Positions 22,094 to 33,441 of a DNA stretch of 64,000 nucleotides are shown piece by piece. The notes beneath the pieces were generated by a model that had not been told where the DNA came from, made no database searches, and worked only from the letters and a program-made list of their open reading frames with translations. Each line of letters opens with the position of its first letter. The stretch's first letter is position 1. Location of the stretch: positions 134,057 to 198,056 of the forward strand of contig MU119288.1 of assembly GCA_014904845.1 (NCBI GenBank), written 5' to 3'. Both the position numbers and the translations under genes were made by a program. The DNA is from Acephala macrosclerotiorum (taxonomy: Eukaryota; Ascomycota; Leotiomycetes; Helotiales; Mollisiaceae).

Positions 22094-22803
22094 ATGCGGT
22101 CTCGCAACTATAGTATCGCGGCGTTGTGGCTAGCGATTGCGAGTCCATGCCTAGCAGCAATTGCAGAGCCGCTTTCAGCTCAACAACCACTTCTACCAGA
22201 GATAAAGTTGAAGTGGAAAGGCTGTGGAGATATTAACAACCATACCTTTGAGTGTATTTGTGTCAAATTCGAAACCCCTGGATGAGACTGACAGGTAAAG
22301 GCGCCCGAATTGATGTTCCGATGGATCATAGCAGCCCATCTCGGGACAAGACTTTCTCAATTCCTATCACCCGCATGCTGGCTACAAACACGTCAGCTAC
22401 TAACGGGACAACCATCATTCTCAATCCTGGAGGTCCCGGAGGTACGCTTAGCTCAATTCACTGCATGATTCTGGCTGACGAAATTCAGGGAGCGGGGTCA
22501 ACTTTCTTTGGAGGGGTGTAGAGAATTTGAACAAGATCCTCGAAGAGGGATTCCACTTACTCAGCTTTGATCCTCGAGGCGTGAATGGCTCTATTCCCCA
22601 AGCCCTTTGCTATGCTAGCCCTGAGCAAAGGGCTGAGGAAATTGAGAGTAATCCTCGGAACCTCGAATTTGAAGCTGGGAAGATGTACACGAGAGCAGAG
22701 AACAAGGGGAAAGCTTGCGAAAATACAATGGGCGAACATGGGGCCTATATTGATACTCTCCAAACAGTTGCCGACATGAATTCAATTCTTGACACTATTG
22801 GTT
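22094..22803 (+). pseudogene. S33/TAP-like alpha/beta-hydrolase peptidase, truncated
   Basis: Exons 22094-22253, 22295-22441 and 22489-22803 join cleanly. They give a signal peptide (LWLAIASPCLAAIA), then the FEC-KGARIDVPMDHSS block, IILNPGGPGGSGVNFLWRG (oxyanion loop), LLSFDPRGVNGSIP and TLQTVADMNSILDTIG. At 22803 the frame stops exactly where a 1.5-kb AT block begins. The GxSxG nucleophile and the rest of the fold, normally some 300 more residues, are missing, so it cannot be catalytic. The intron at 22254-22294 is only 41 nt. The intact ancestor would be a secreted tripeptidyl-aminopeptidase-like enzyme. Whether it ever belonged to the neighbouring peptide locus is unknown. Confidence 0.85.
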
Positions 22804-24322
22804 AAAAAAAGATATAACGTTTATTTTTGCGTGCCGAAAAAACTAATATATTAAAAAAGTTTTTTAATTCGAAAATTTTAAATTTTTATTATATATATAT
22901 ATAATTATAATTTGTTTATTATTATTTTTTAAATATTCGATTTATAATTAAAAAAATATTGTAATTTAATTATATTATTGAAAGCGTTAAAAATTATAAT
23001 AATAATTATTTTTTAATTTATTTTTAAATTTCGAAATTATAATATAAAATTTTAATTAAATTTAAATATAAAATATATATAAAATATTATATTTATAATT
23101 ATATATATAAATATAATATAACGTTTTTTTAAAAAATTTTATATATTATATATTTAATTTTTTGTATATTTATATAATATTAATTTAAATTATTATATAA
23201 ATAATTTAATATTTAAAAATAAATTAAAATTTAATTAAATATTTTTATTAATTTATTATTATATAAATTAATAAAATATAATTATATTTAATAAAAATTA
23301 TAATTATAAATTTTTTTTAAATAAATTTTTATTTTAAATATTAAAATTATTTTACGATTATATAATTTTTAAATTTAAAATTTAAAATTTTTTTAATATA
23401 AAAAACGAAAATTTTTAAAAAAAATTTTTAATATAAATTAAAAATTTATTAAATAAATATTATAATGTAAATATTAAAAAATTTAAAATTATTATTTTAA
23501 TTTTAAATTTTTATAAAACGTTTAAATTAAAAATTTTTAATTTAAAAATTAAACTTTTTATAATTTTTTATAAAAAATTATATAATTATAAAAATAAATA
23601 AATTAAAAACAATATATATTATAAAAAAACGTAATTAAAAATAATATAAATAATTAATATATTAATATTATAAAAAATATTAATTATACAAATAATATAA
23701 AATTATTAAATAAAATTTTTAAAAAATAAAAAATAAATTAAAATTATAATTTATTTATAAATTATTAATAAATAATTTTTAATTAAAATTAATTTATAAT
23801 TATAAAATTATAAAATAAAATTATTAAAATTTTAATTAATATATAATTATATAAAATTTATAATTAAATATTAAATAATTTTATTAATTTATTATTATAT
23901 AAATTAATAATATTTATATTTTTTAAAGTTTTTTAAAACTTTTTTTTAATATTATAAAATCGTTTATTAAATTAATAATAATTAATATTATAAATCGATT
24001 TTTTAATAAAAAATTAAAATTAAATTAATAACGTTAATAAAATACAAATATATATTATTAAATAATTCGTATAAAATATTAAAATTTTTAATTATAATTA
24101 ATTAAATACGATTTTTAAAAATTTATAATTTATTTATTTATTTATTCATATAATTATTTATTAATATTATTCGTATTTAAATTTTTTAAAATAAATTTTA
24201 TAAAATAAATCAATTAAACGATTTAAATTATATATATTTATTTTTATAATAAAAATAATAAAATTTCAAATATTATTTATATATAAAAATATTAAAAAAT
24301 TAATATTAAAATACGCATTTTA
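22804..24322. repeat. RIP-like AT block
   Basis: About 1.5 kb consist almost entirely of A and T. The few surviving C and G bases lie mostly in CpG steps (ACG, TCG). It has sharp edges: the S33 remnant on the left and GC-normal sequence at about 24323 on the right. It is probably a transposon copy so mutated that its identity is lost. No frame remains. Confidence 0.9.
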
Positions 24323-24779
24323 ACGACCAGACGGCAAATTGGCTGCTGTTTTCGGGGGGGTTGGTCGCTGCTTTCTACAGCCAACTTGCCAAAATCTCGC
24401 GCTGCTCTAACGCTCGCGTACCTGGTGGCCAAGGCGGCACGACCCTAGCCGACTGCAGGAACCACCTAAAATTGACAACCGCTTTTCTGTTCTCGTTCTT
24501 ACTTTCTGAGGAGCCTTTTCAAAGAGCAGAAAATGGCTGCCCACCATTCCCTGGATGACTCAAGATGGCGGCCATCCTATTTCTTCGTTCATCCTCCCTC
24601 CTCTCTTCATCTTCTTTCCTCCAAACCTCTCATGCTCAACCACCTCCTCTCGCTCCATTTCTCTCCCCCCCTCCGATACGGTTCTTTGGGCAGCAGATTC
24701 CCCTCAACATCTTCACCTTCCTTTTCTGAATTGATCGCTATCGTCATCGTCATCGTCTCCTTCAGCAGATTAATTCGGC
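24323..24779. promoter_or_regulatory. upstream region of the DUF3435 gene
   Basis: GC-normal DNA starts abruptly after the AT block with CGACCAGACGGCAAATTGGC and a run of seven G. A long CT-rich tract (about 24590-24770) leads to the ATG, as expected for a fungal leader. If a large mobile element starts here, its end would be near 24323, but I could not define a terminal repeat. Confidence 0.4.
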
Positions 24780-27318
24780 ATGCGGCACCGTCAAACAACA
24801 CCAAGCTCTTCCTCCTCCGACAGCGATGGGTCAGACATCGAGAGCTGCTTCGATACAGAGGACGAGCAAGAGAAGACTAATGCCGACACCGAGCCAACGG
24901 ACGTTGATACCGATGTCGACGATGTCGACGGATGTGATGAGGCAGATTTGACGTGGATCGCTAGAGAGGAGAACGCCCACTTGCCAGAGTACTACCTCGA
25001 CCAAGAGAACAACTCCGACGAATCCGAGGATGAAAATGAGGACTATAGCGATGGCAGTCTCCTCCTCCTGGATATGATCGAAAGAAATTTCTATCGGTGG
25101 ATACCCTATTCTCTTTTTGCCTGCCGTCTTCTGCTATCGAATCGCTGATCTGACTCTCTTCACAGGTATTGCAAGTATGTACGGAAGGATCCTGCCCGAG
25201 TGATGCAGGCCGTCTCTCGCCGTACTCTCAAGGCCTTCTTCGAATGGATGTTGAATCAACGTCAGGGGAAGAGTGGGAAAAAGCTTGCAGGCATCCAGTC
25301 GGCCAGCACGCTCGGGACATACTGGAAAGTCTTCCGGCTCGTGTACGAACGAGCGACTGGAGAAAAGATCGAGAGGAAGATGAACCGTCACATGCATCGG
25401 GTGAGTAGCGTTCCCTGTCTGCCCGCTCAATCTAGTCCGAATCATCGTAGATGAAAGCTAATGAAACATTTGTCGCAGGTCCTCAGAAAGCTGGCGAAGA
25501 AATACCGCCTGTCAACGAAGAAGCGCGATAACGTCGCGATGTATATCGAGGATCTCGCAGGCGTCTTACAGACCAACTTGACCACGACGAAGCAGAGGTA
25601 CACACATGGCCGGCAGCGGATCCAAACTAGCCTCTTTTGCCAGCTAGCTATATTCTCCGCAAACCGACCTTCAGCGCTCCTAAAGCTCCGCTATGGTGAC
25701 ATCGCGGTGAACCTGCTTCGGGACCCCAGTGGCGGGCCCCATCGAATCCTGATCGAGTTCACGTGCGAGTTTACGAAGAAGTATCTCGGCACAAAAGATG
25801 CGTAAGTCTGGACCTTGAACCTTTTCTCATCCCTCTTGAACCCCTCTTTCTTCTATTCTAGTCGAGACATGCGACTTACATAGAAGCTAGAAATACGTTT
25901 GTACTCCCCGAGATTATCTTTGATCCGTCCCTGATCCTCAGTCCGCACGTCGCCCTCCTGGGCCTCATCTTTGCCGACAATGCGTTCTTGGCCCCGAGTC
26001 TCACATCGGCCGAAAGGATCAGCGAGCTGGATATCCCGTCTGGCTATGAGCAGCTGCCCTTGCGTCTAAAGCCGAAGATGGCTGATATCCCCGTCTTCCG
26101 CAAGTCTATCAGGACGCCGTATGGCTGGGAGATCTCGCCCGACCAGCCACTGCCGTACACGACTCTCTTGAAGTGGATGAAGCGGCTCGGCGTGCTTACT
26201 GGGTTCCCGCAGATCACGCGTCCGTACTGCCTCCGATACGGTGCAGGCAACGCCTTCAACCAGAGTGGTGCGTATCATGCGGCCCTCTTCTCGCAACCCC
26301 GCCCCTATTCGCAGTGCGATATGCTAACCGTAGACTGACAAGTGACGTGAGCGACGCGCTCCAGAACATGATAATGCAACACGCCAAGATTGACACCTTC
26401 ATCAAGCACTACCTCCGGCGGAAGGTCACCGTTGACACGCGAGCTATCGTCTCTGGCTACGAACCTCAGCGCGATCTGATGCGGGCGGCTTGTCGGATGA
26501 CTCGCTGGATCGATCCTAACCGGCCGCAAGAACTCACACCCGAGGAATCCCTGTCCGTCAATCAGGATCCCGTCGTCCGCCGCCTCGTTGCGAAGCGGGA
26601 GAAGTAGAAGCGCCGCTTCCAGGGCACGGCGACACGGCAGCCTGGGTACCGGATCATCGGCCGCGCGATCTTCAACACCAGGCAGCGGCTGAGAACTGCG
26701 CTCCTCAAGTACGTTCAAGAGCGCTGGGATCTGGAACACCCGGTCGACGAGATCGAGCGGCAGCTCTCTGGGCTCAAGCTCAGCCAGGACGTGAAGACCA
26801 CCTTGGACCAGAACGATGAGATGCCCCCGCTCCAGAAGCGCTTGGCAGAGACGGTAATGACGCTCCCAAGCACGACTATCGAAAAAGAGTTCCGCCGCCG
26901 CAATGCGGGTATCGATGCAGTCGCTGCCTACTGCCACTTCCAGGAGGGGAGAGCTGCCGCTCTACCACACAAAAAGTCGTCTACGCGACGAACGAGTCCA
27001 ATGCCGTCGAAGGAGACCAGCCCCCAGCTGGCAGCCGCCCAGGCTGAGAAGCAAGCGTTAAGTGACGCTATGTTGTTAGTGTTTACCGAGAAGAAGACTA
27101 CCACCTGCTTCCTCTGCTTAGGGGAGCAGAGCTTGCCGTTCGAAAAGCGTACTTACAAGTTTGCCAGTCCGGGAGACTTGATAAAGCACTTCAAGCGAAA
27201 GCATTTGGCCCACATCAAAGAAGGGGATCAGCTCAAGTGCAAGGTTTGTCGAATGTCTTTACAGTATAAGGCGCATCTCCAGAATCACGCACTGAGCATC
27301 CATGGAACCGTTTTCTAA
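24780..27318 (+). pseudogene. DUF3435 tyrosine-recombinase-like protein with C2H2 fingers, probably inactive
   Basis: Exons 24780-25096, 25166-25400, 25479-25801 and 25891-26267 read an acidic N-terminus and then the DUF3435 domain: YCKYVRKDPARVMQAVSRRT, a core-binding region, and IFSANRPSALLKLRYGDI with the first catalytic Arg. QITRPYCLRYGAGNAFNQS follows, then (after about 26345) DVSDALQNMIMQHAKIDTFIKHYL with the His and the Tyr of HYL. Downstream are two C2H2-type fingers (CFLCLGEQ...HFKRKH and CKVCRM...HALSIH). Two defects are visible. No canonical splice pair joins 26267 to 26345 in frame, and TAG stands in frame at 26605-26607 (CAG to TAG is one transition). DUF3435 includes the Starship captains, but C2H2-tailed forms are also widespread as dispersed repeats, so captain status is open. 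Confidence 0.85.
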
Positions 27319-27512
27319 TGCCTCGATGACGTACTAAGCGGCATGGCTAAACAGTTTAGATCTTGCCCTCTCTTTTCTTTTTCTCGCGGTTAAGGGTTGT
27401 CAGGTACGGGTTGGCGCTAGCAGCGTGTTACTTTATATAACGTAGCTATTCGTTTTTTACTCTTTTCTACATGTATGTTCAAGATTAAAATCGAAAATTC
27501 GAACTTTGATTT

Positions 27513-28097
27513 TTGCTTGCTTCTCGTCCTTGGTATTCTCAGTGGTCATGTAATGGGAAGCCTTGTAGTCAAACTGTTGACTGGCTAGCTCGTCACGAGC
27601 GAACCCCCACAACTCTAACGGACGTGCAGACAGTCCATACGATCGAAGTCGATCAACCATTACAGGGCATCCGCCCAGCAGATATTCTCACTCCACCGAC
27701 TATCGAGCACGAGCTCGAAGAGCGGGCGACGGCGGCTGGATTGCTCTTCGAGCCACTTGATGGCTTGACTGAAGATCAGATCTTTCAAGTGCGGATCGAT
27801 CTCGTCGAAAACCTCATGCGGCTCTGCAAGATGCAAGAAACCCCTCACTATTACGAGGCGCCGAAGTCAAAAGGGCGTCCGATGGCTCGTCACTTGGATG
27901 TTGATACAGATGCAGGCAACGTTAATAGAGACATCTTTAGAGATGATATCTGGGGAGAAGCAAAACGTAACACATTGACTCGTCGTCTACCAGTGCCTTT
28001 GTATCCTAATCCACGTCTGGCTGACGCCGACTCTATGGCTGCTACGAAATTGAAAGAGCTACCAATACCCTCTGTAAGTGGATTGACGAAAAAATAG
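27513..28097 (+). CDS. hypothetical protein, unrecognised
   Basis: This is an open frame of about 190 codons whose best part runs from VDWLARHERTP to the stop, through IEHELEERATAAGLLFEPLD, DQIFQVRIDLVENLMRLCKM and RRLPVPLYPNPRLADADSM. Composition is soluble and charged. No ATG opens the frame at its 5' end, so the true start is further in or in an upstream exon. It follows the DUF3435 gene on the same strand by 195 bp and could be a companion gene of the same repeat. I do not recognise a domain. Confidence 0.4.
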   Translation: MLASRPWYSQWSCNGKPCSQTVDWLARHERTPTTLTDVQTVHTIEVDQPLQGIRPADILTPPTIEHELEERATAAGLLFEPLDGLTEDQIFQVRIDLVENLMRLCKMQETPHYYEAPKSKGRPMARHLDVDTDAGNVNRDIFRDDIWGEAKRNTLTRRLPVPLYPNPRLADADSMAATKLKELPIPSVSGLTKK

Positions 28098-29809
28098 GAC
28101 CGCGGAAACGAGAGCATTCACTCACGTATCGGCAGCCTCGGGCAGCAGTCTTTCTTTCTAACATGGTCACCAAAGGATCAAGTATAATATTTCCCGGTCA
28201 CAAAGAGATCGGAAAAGTAGTCCTTTGCCTACTCGCGTGTTACTTTAAAGGTCTACTTGAGTCACTTGTATAATTATCAGTCTTCAAACTTAATAAATGG
28301 CGTTATATATCTTTTTAAAATACAATATTTTTGAGCTATTACTTTATTTGTATTGTTTTTTATACTTTTAGAGTAGCAAGAGGAAAAAATCCAAAATGTT
28401 ATTATTTCGTCATTCTTTAAGTGCTGTCATCGCCAAGTGCTCCCAGCTTTGTATCGTTTCCACAACTACACTACTAAAGAATTAGATGGCGAGAATCTTA
28501 CAGCCGGTAAGTGGATCGGGTATAAGAAAACTTACAAAGGGTTACTTTAGTCACGTGCAAGTCGCCCAATTCTCAAAAAAAAATTCTTACGAAAAACTGG
28601 TTTATAAGAGAAATTGCTTATCAGCCAACCGTTACAATCTAATCTAGTTTTTACCTCTCGTTTTCTATCTAGCCTATGTACGGTACCGTAAAATCACGGC
28701 ACCGTCAAATAAACGGTACCGTGTGGAGTACGGTACCATCATTTTTACAGTACCGTAGATGTGGTAGCACCGTGTAGAGTATAGTACTGTATCAGATACG
28801 GTGCTGTATATGTTTTTAGGTAAATTATGCTATGAGTGCTTTAGGGCGATGGAAACCGTTTATATCTTGATGGGGATTGAGTATTGATGGCTACCACCTC
28901 GGCAATTCCTACCCAATGAGCTGCACTTTTCCCATACAAGCCTCAAAATGCCCTTTTTGCGATGTGCAACAGCTAAGAGTTATTTATCACGACTCGTGGC
29001 CAGTGGACCATAGCCTTAACAACGAGGAGGCTCGCTTGTCAGCCTAGATCAAAGCACGTGATGGAGTCAAGGCGGTTTCAACCTATGTGCACGAAGCCTA
29101 GGGCAATTGTCCTATTATAGGCGGTCAGGTGGGACACCGTTCCTGTGGCTGGGGAGGTCCTGGTGTGCTAAGCGTGTTGGGTGAGCAGTCCTAACCGAGA
29201 ATCTGTCCTAGCCCATTTGTCCCGGGACAGATGGCCATCCAAGACAGACCATCCAGGTTAAATAACCACTTAGGACGGCCTTTGTCATAGGAGGTGTGTC
29301 CTACATGCCCTGTCCCATACCTTATGTCCTACGGCGGTTTCCCTCCTGTGACTGAGGGAATCCTGAGACGGTCTGGAGGCTAGGTAGAAAGTCCTAGATA
29401 ACAATTCAAGCTAGGATCTCTTAGTCAGGACCGATTTACATCCGGGGCAGATTACCCAGCATTCCCAGAAATCTGGGATTCCTAGAGTCACAGGAAAGTC
29501 GTCCCAACCAGAGTTCTGCGTTGGGACAACGCTCCTGACTAACAAGACGTCCTGGGCTCGTGATGGTTGACTCCGCCAGGAACGCTGCTTCAGTGGGAGA
29601 AGAGCACCTTGGAGATTGAAAAGATGCAATTAATCAGCACGCATTTACTCTCATAATCAATGCTTCTCTTTCGCAAACATCATCTGACGACCATGAGCAC
29701 AACTTGGTATATGTGATATTTAAAAATATATTCTATCTAAAAGCAATAAAGGTTAGAGGGGAAAGTTAAACCACGCTGCAAGAAATGCTATCCAACTACT
29801 TCATCTGTC
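28098..29809. repeat. non-coding block with short degenerate repeats
   Basis: No gene is seen. Two motif-rich stretches stand out: a run of degenerate ACGGTACCGT palindromes at about 28678-28810, and a stretch at about 29100-29640 with a dozen or so variants of GTCCTA/TAGGAC and GTCCC/GGGAC in both orientations, including TGTCCCGGGACA and CCCAGAAATCTGGG. These look like remnants of non-autonomous elements. Confidence 0.45.
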
Positions 29810-31606
29810 TCACTTCTGCGAAGGTTGATAATCAAATTCGAAGAAGCTCACTCCATCCGTCAGATGGTCTCGCACAACACTTCGCAACTCATCTCGGATA
29901 TCGTCGGTGCCAGAAACTTCCATTCATTAGCACGGCCAGAACGGTAGACTAGGCAACTCACCTGTGACAAGTAACTGGCCATTTCTCTCAGTTTGTCCCC
30001 CAGATTCAAGTTCTCTCTCCACGAGTGTCTTTGTATTCCAGTCGATGTTGTCCACCGGCTTCTTCTCAATATGCTCTCCTGCAACTTCTGCCCGAAGAAT
30101 CTCTCGCAATGGAGCTTTGCCCGGATAGACCTTTGCACGTTTCCCAAAGGACTTTTCGCCAATATCGCTTGATTCGCAATAGATCGAGATGGCTAGAATC
30201 TGTTCTCTGCTGTTAGCGAGACCAAGAAAATGACAGCTCTTGTAGTACATACCCAACCATCATCCAGCGTATCCTCGTTTAATGCACCGTTAAGAAGCGG
30301 CTGGGCCGCGATTGTAACGTCTGGCTCGGTCAGATCTCTGTTTTAGAGGAGGCGAGAGGGGTCACGACTTACCAATGTCTCGAACCTGCCAGACCAGATA
30401 GATTCGACGAGCACGAACCTCACGAGTATTGTAGCCGTGAATAAACTGCTTTAGATATGGCAAATGTGCTGCGATCCCGAAACCACTAGCTACCATAAGG
30501 ATGTTCTCACAGTCGTCCATGGAAATGCTCTTCCCGTGAGGTCCACTAAATAGCACCCAGGGGTTTATGACATGCCCACTCTTGGCATGGTACAAGAGTT
30601 CTCGGGTCAAGCCTCTCCGAGGCTCAATGAAGAGATCTAGATGATCTTGCGGCTTCTCTGCCCACGAGATCACCACAAATAAGTGACTCTGCAAGAAAGA
30701 CCAAAAACTGACCGAAGGCATCCACATCCAGAGGTTGATGGCTTGCCCGGCCTTGACGCCAAGCGGCTTCTGAAGCTGGACGCGGACCCTGACTGCGCCA
30801 TATTCGTGGGTAATGTGGGCTCGCGCGGCACCGTAACGGAAGACACCGTTTCGGCGGATGACCATATAGCCCTGGGCAATGCACATGAACAGAAACAGTC
30901 CTGCCGAGATGTATATATACACGCGGGGAAAAGCTTTCTCGGAGGGCAGGTGTCGCCAGATGGAGTAGGCAGCGAGCGCGACCAAGACCTGATGGGTGCG
31001 GAGAAAGAGTTCGTAGGAGGGTCTGCGGAAGAGAGACAGAGAGAGTAGAATAATAAACCCTAGTGATGATGCTCTTTATGCAGAGTGTCAGCAGAGAAAT
31101 GTGGCCAAGAGACTACTTACTATAACCGCGAACTTATTCGGGGGCAGGTCCAAAGGAAAGGAAGGCTGCGAGGCTACCATCACTAACACGTGGAAAATGG
31201 TGAGCACAACCGCCGTCACGCCTGCCGACCGATGAATCTGCCGAAACGTGCTGAGGGTCACACCTAGCAGATCTGCGAGAGTGCCGAGGTGAGGAACTGC
31301 GAACAGTGGGATTAGGTTGATCATCGCGAGTGTCCCGACTCGAAGTCCGACTTGTGAGATAATTGTATCCCAGAACTCGAAGCAACATATATTCTCTGCG
31401 ATGTAGATCAACTGCACTAAGATATCGGCTCGACTCCACGGGCCTAGAAGCCGGTGTCGATGAAGAATATAGCGGTAGATCAGATGCTTTGATACAAGAG
31501 GAGAGAGATACTTGGCGAGGCGGGCAATCAAGGGGAGACTATTGATGAGTAGGAGGAGGCAGAAGCTGCCGCCCATGACAATAGCATATACAAGGCTGAT
31601 ATCCAT
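29810..31606 (-). CDS. ferric reductase / NADPH-oxidase-like transmembrane oxidoreductase
   Basis: Exons (minus) 31606-31117 (or 31121), 31059-30373, 30335-30253, 30199-29962 and 29916-29810 give about 534 aa. Several helices precede the haem domain, in which two His pairs with 14-residue spacing are visible: IHRSAGVTAVVLTIFHV and THQVLVALAAYSIWRH. An FAD-binding region follows at WSFLQSHLFVVISW, where the usual HPFT is HLFV. The NAD(P)-binding region is ILMVASGFGIAAHLPYLK and the end is DELRSVVRDHLTDGVSFFEFDY. The enzyme moves electrons from cytosolic NADPH across the membrane to Fe(III) or Cu(II). The strong donor GTAAGT at 31120 puts the next exon out of frame, whereas GTAGTC four bases later restores it. 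Ferric reductases are recurrent Starship cargo, and a DUF3435 gene lies 2.5 kb away. Confidence 0.87.
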
Positions 31607-32326
31607 AATTAATGAGCGAGAGCGAGGATAATTATTCGCTATGCAGATAAAGACAGACGATTGTGGAGGACAAGGCGAGAACAAGGTCGATCTCGAGAAA
31701 GAAGGGAAGGAGGGAGGAGGGAGGAAGGGGAAGAGAAAAGGGAATTTGAGAACCGAGCGAAAGGACGGTTATGAGGCCCTGCTAGGAGAATCGAATTGCA
31801 AAGAAAATGGTGGAATCTCTGTGCTTACTAGAGTTGAGAGATAGTCTCAATCAAAAAGTTGCAGGCCAGAGGTGGTTGCTTTGTGATCCCAAACAGACAT
31901 CGATGGTCATCCCCATCCAAAATGTGCGGTCCCGTGATCTTAAAATGTAAATGCTTGAACTGGAGAGGGTCTAAACTGGACACCGCCTATTTTAAGGCCT
32001 TTCGGTGGGGACTTCCCTACCAAAGGTAGCCAAAATCGGCTGCTCCCAAAAAACAGGTGAGTCATGGAGGGAATTTGGATCGTTTACAACGTCTTTTTAA
32101 GGTTTCTGTAAAGGCCTAAATCGGACAGGCGGCTGACTTTAATGGCATGTTCGTAGTGAGGATTCCTTCAAATGTAGACAGATCGTGTAACTCTTAAGCA
32201 TGCAAAATTCAGAATTGGCTAGGACATAAGAATTGTCGTCGAGGTAAAGAGGAATAATTTTGGAAGGTTGGGTTGGTCACCTGATTCGCGAGGTCCTCTC
32301 CAAAACAGTCGAGCTCACTAAAACGA
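31607..32326. other. promoter region of the ferric reductase, containing first copy of a direct repeat
   Basis: There is no gene. A purine-rich stretch (31690-31760) precedes sequence that recurs near 33 kb. Confidence 0.45.
31700..31930 (+). repeat. direct repeat, copy 1
   Basis: This stretch shares long matched blocks with 32975-33215 in the same order: purine-rich start, AACGGTT/GACGGTT, GGATCATCGAACTGCA versus GAGAATCGAATTGCA, then TCAATCAAAAAGTTGCAGG versus TCTAATAAAAAGTTGCAGG and GTGGTTGCT. It is clearly homologous but diverged. Confidence 0.75.
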
Positions 32327-32699
32327 ATGGCACAGCGAGCAAACGATCACAGCGTGGGAATCATCAACCTCAGAAGGTCGTCCAATACCTCCGCAACTCT
32401 CATCGCAGATTTCGACGAACTTCGCCCTTCTTCACCACAATCTGGAACGCGAATCGACGCTGAATTGAGATCGTGGAAGCAGAGCAGGCCGCTAAGGTAT
32501 GGCAACGTTATCTCATATTAGTCAACAACGAATGGAGAAGTTCGTGCACACTGGAGACGAGCGAGAATACTCGGCCCCGACTGTACGGACACTTCTATTT
32601 ATGCCTTACTTCGCTAACTAATATTTATTCAATTGCAGCTTCTATATTCTAGGAGGAGAGTGGTTTGGAAAGCCTGAGCCACTACACGATCGTCAGTAG
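32327..32699 (+). CDS. small hypothetical protein
   Basis: Exons 32327-32496 and 32639-32699 close to 76 aa (MAQRANDHSVGIINLRRSSN ... SFYILGGEWFGKPEPLHDRQ). The intron has a GTATGG donor, a CGCTAACTAAT branch region and TTGCAG. The C-terminal YILGGEWFGKPEPLHD looks like part of a longer conserved domain. Coding-like sequence continues after the stop (TIEIEFPNLVAWRVAYQSEL, about 32720-32890), so this may be a truncated gene. No family is recognised. It sits between two copies of a direct repeat. Confidence 0.4.
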
Positions 32700-32974
32700 A
32701 CAGTACCAACCTTTGAACACGATTGAAATCGAATTTCCAAATCTCGTCGCTTGGCGCGTTGCTTATCAATCTGAACTCGAAATGGATAATTGGATTATTT
32801 CTTCTCCGAATCGGAAGGTCCATGTTGTGCTAGCCTGTGAGCGGGGTGCGTTGGACGGAGTGATGTCGAGGCACAGCGACGTTTCCTGATGGTTGGGGTT
32901 GGTGTAGATGCTGGAGTATCAGCGGGCGCAGTGTCTAAAGATCTTTCTCTTATAATGGCTTAATTAAAATCAGA

Positions 32975-33215
32975 AAACAGGGGAATGGAGGAAAGAGAAG
33001 AGGGGAGGGAATCTGAAGACGTGGCAAAAGAACGGTTGTAAGGTCCTTGTGGGATCATCGAACTGCAGAGAAAAATAGTAGGATCTCTTTCGCTACTACG
33101 GCTTGGGGATTTTCTCTAATAAAAAGTTGCAGGTTCAGATGTGGTTGCTCCGTAGTCCTAAAAAAGGTAATTGAGGGTGGTCTGCATTCAAAATATTCAC
33201 CTTAGCTAATTATAT
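32975..33215 (+). repeat. direct repeat, copy 2
   Basis: This is the second copy of the sequence at 31700-31930, about 1.27 kb away in the same orientation. The differences include many transitions. Confidence 0.75.
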
Positions 33216-33441
33216 ATACTATTTCTTCATCCAGTGTAGATTAGAAGTCAAAAGTATTTTTAGAATGGGAACTGGGCACGCTTTTCGAGCCGACTAGCGC
33301 TGGAAGATGCAGGGACCAAATTCCTAACCGTTCCTGTCGGTTAGAAATTTTGACCCTGCATACACGACGAACATCTCATTCAGGACCGTCTGTTCCACAC
33401 CACACGACCTTTGAGCAGACAAATGTTCAAAAGTAGCAAGA

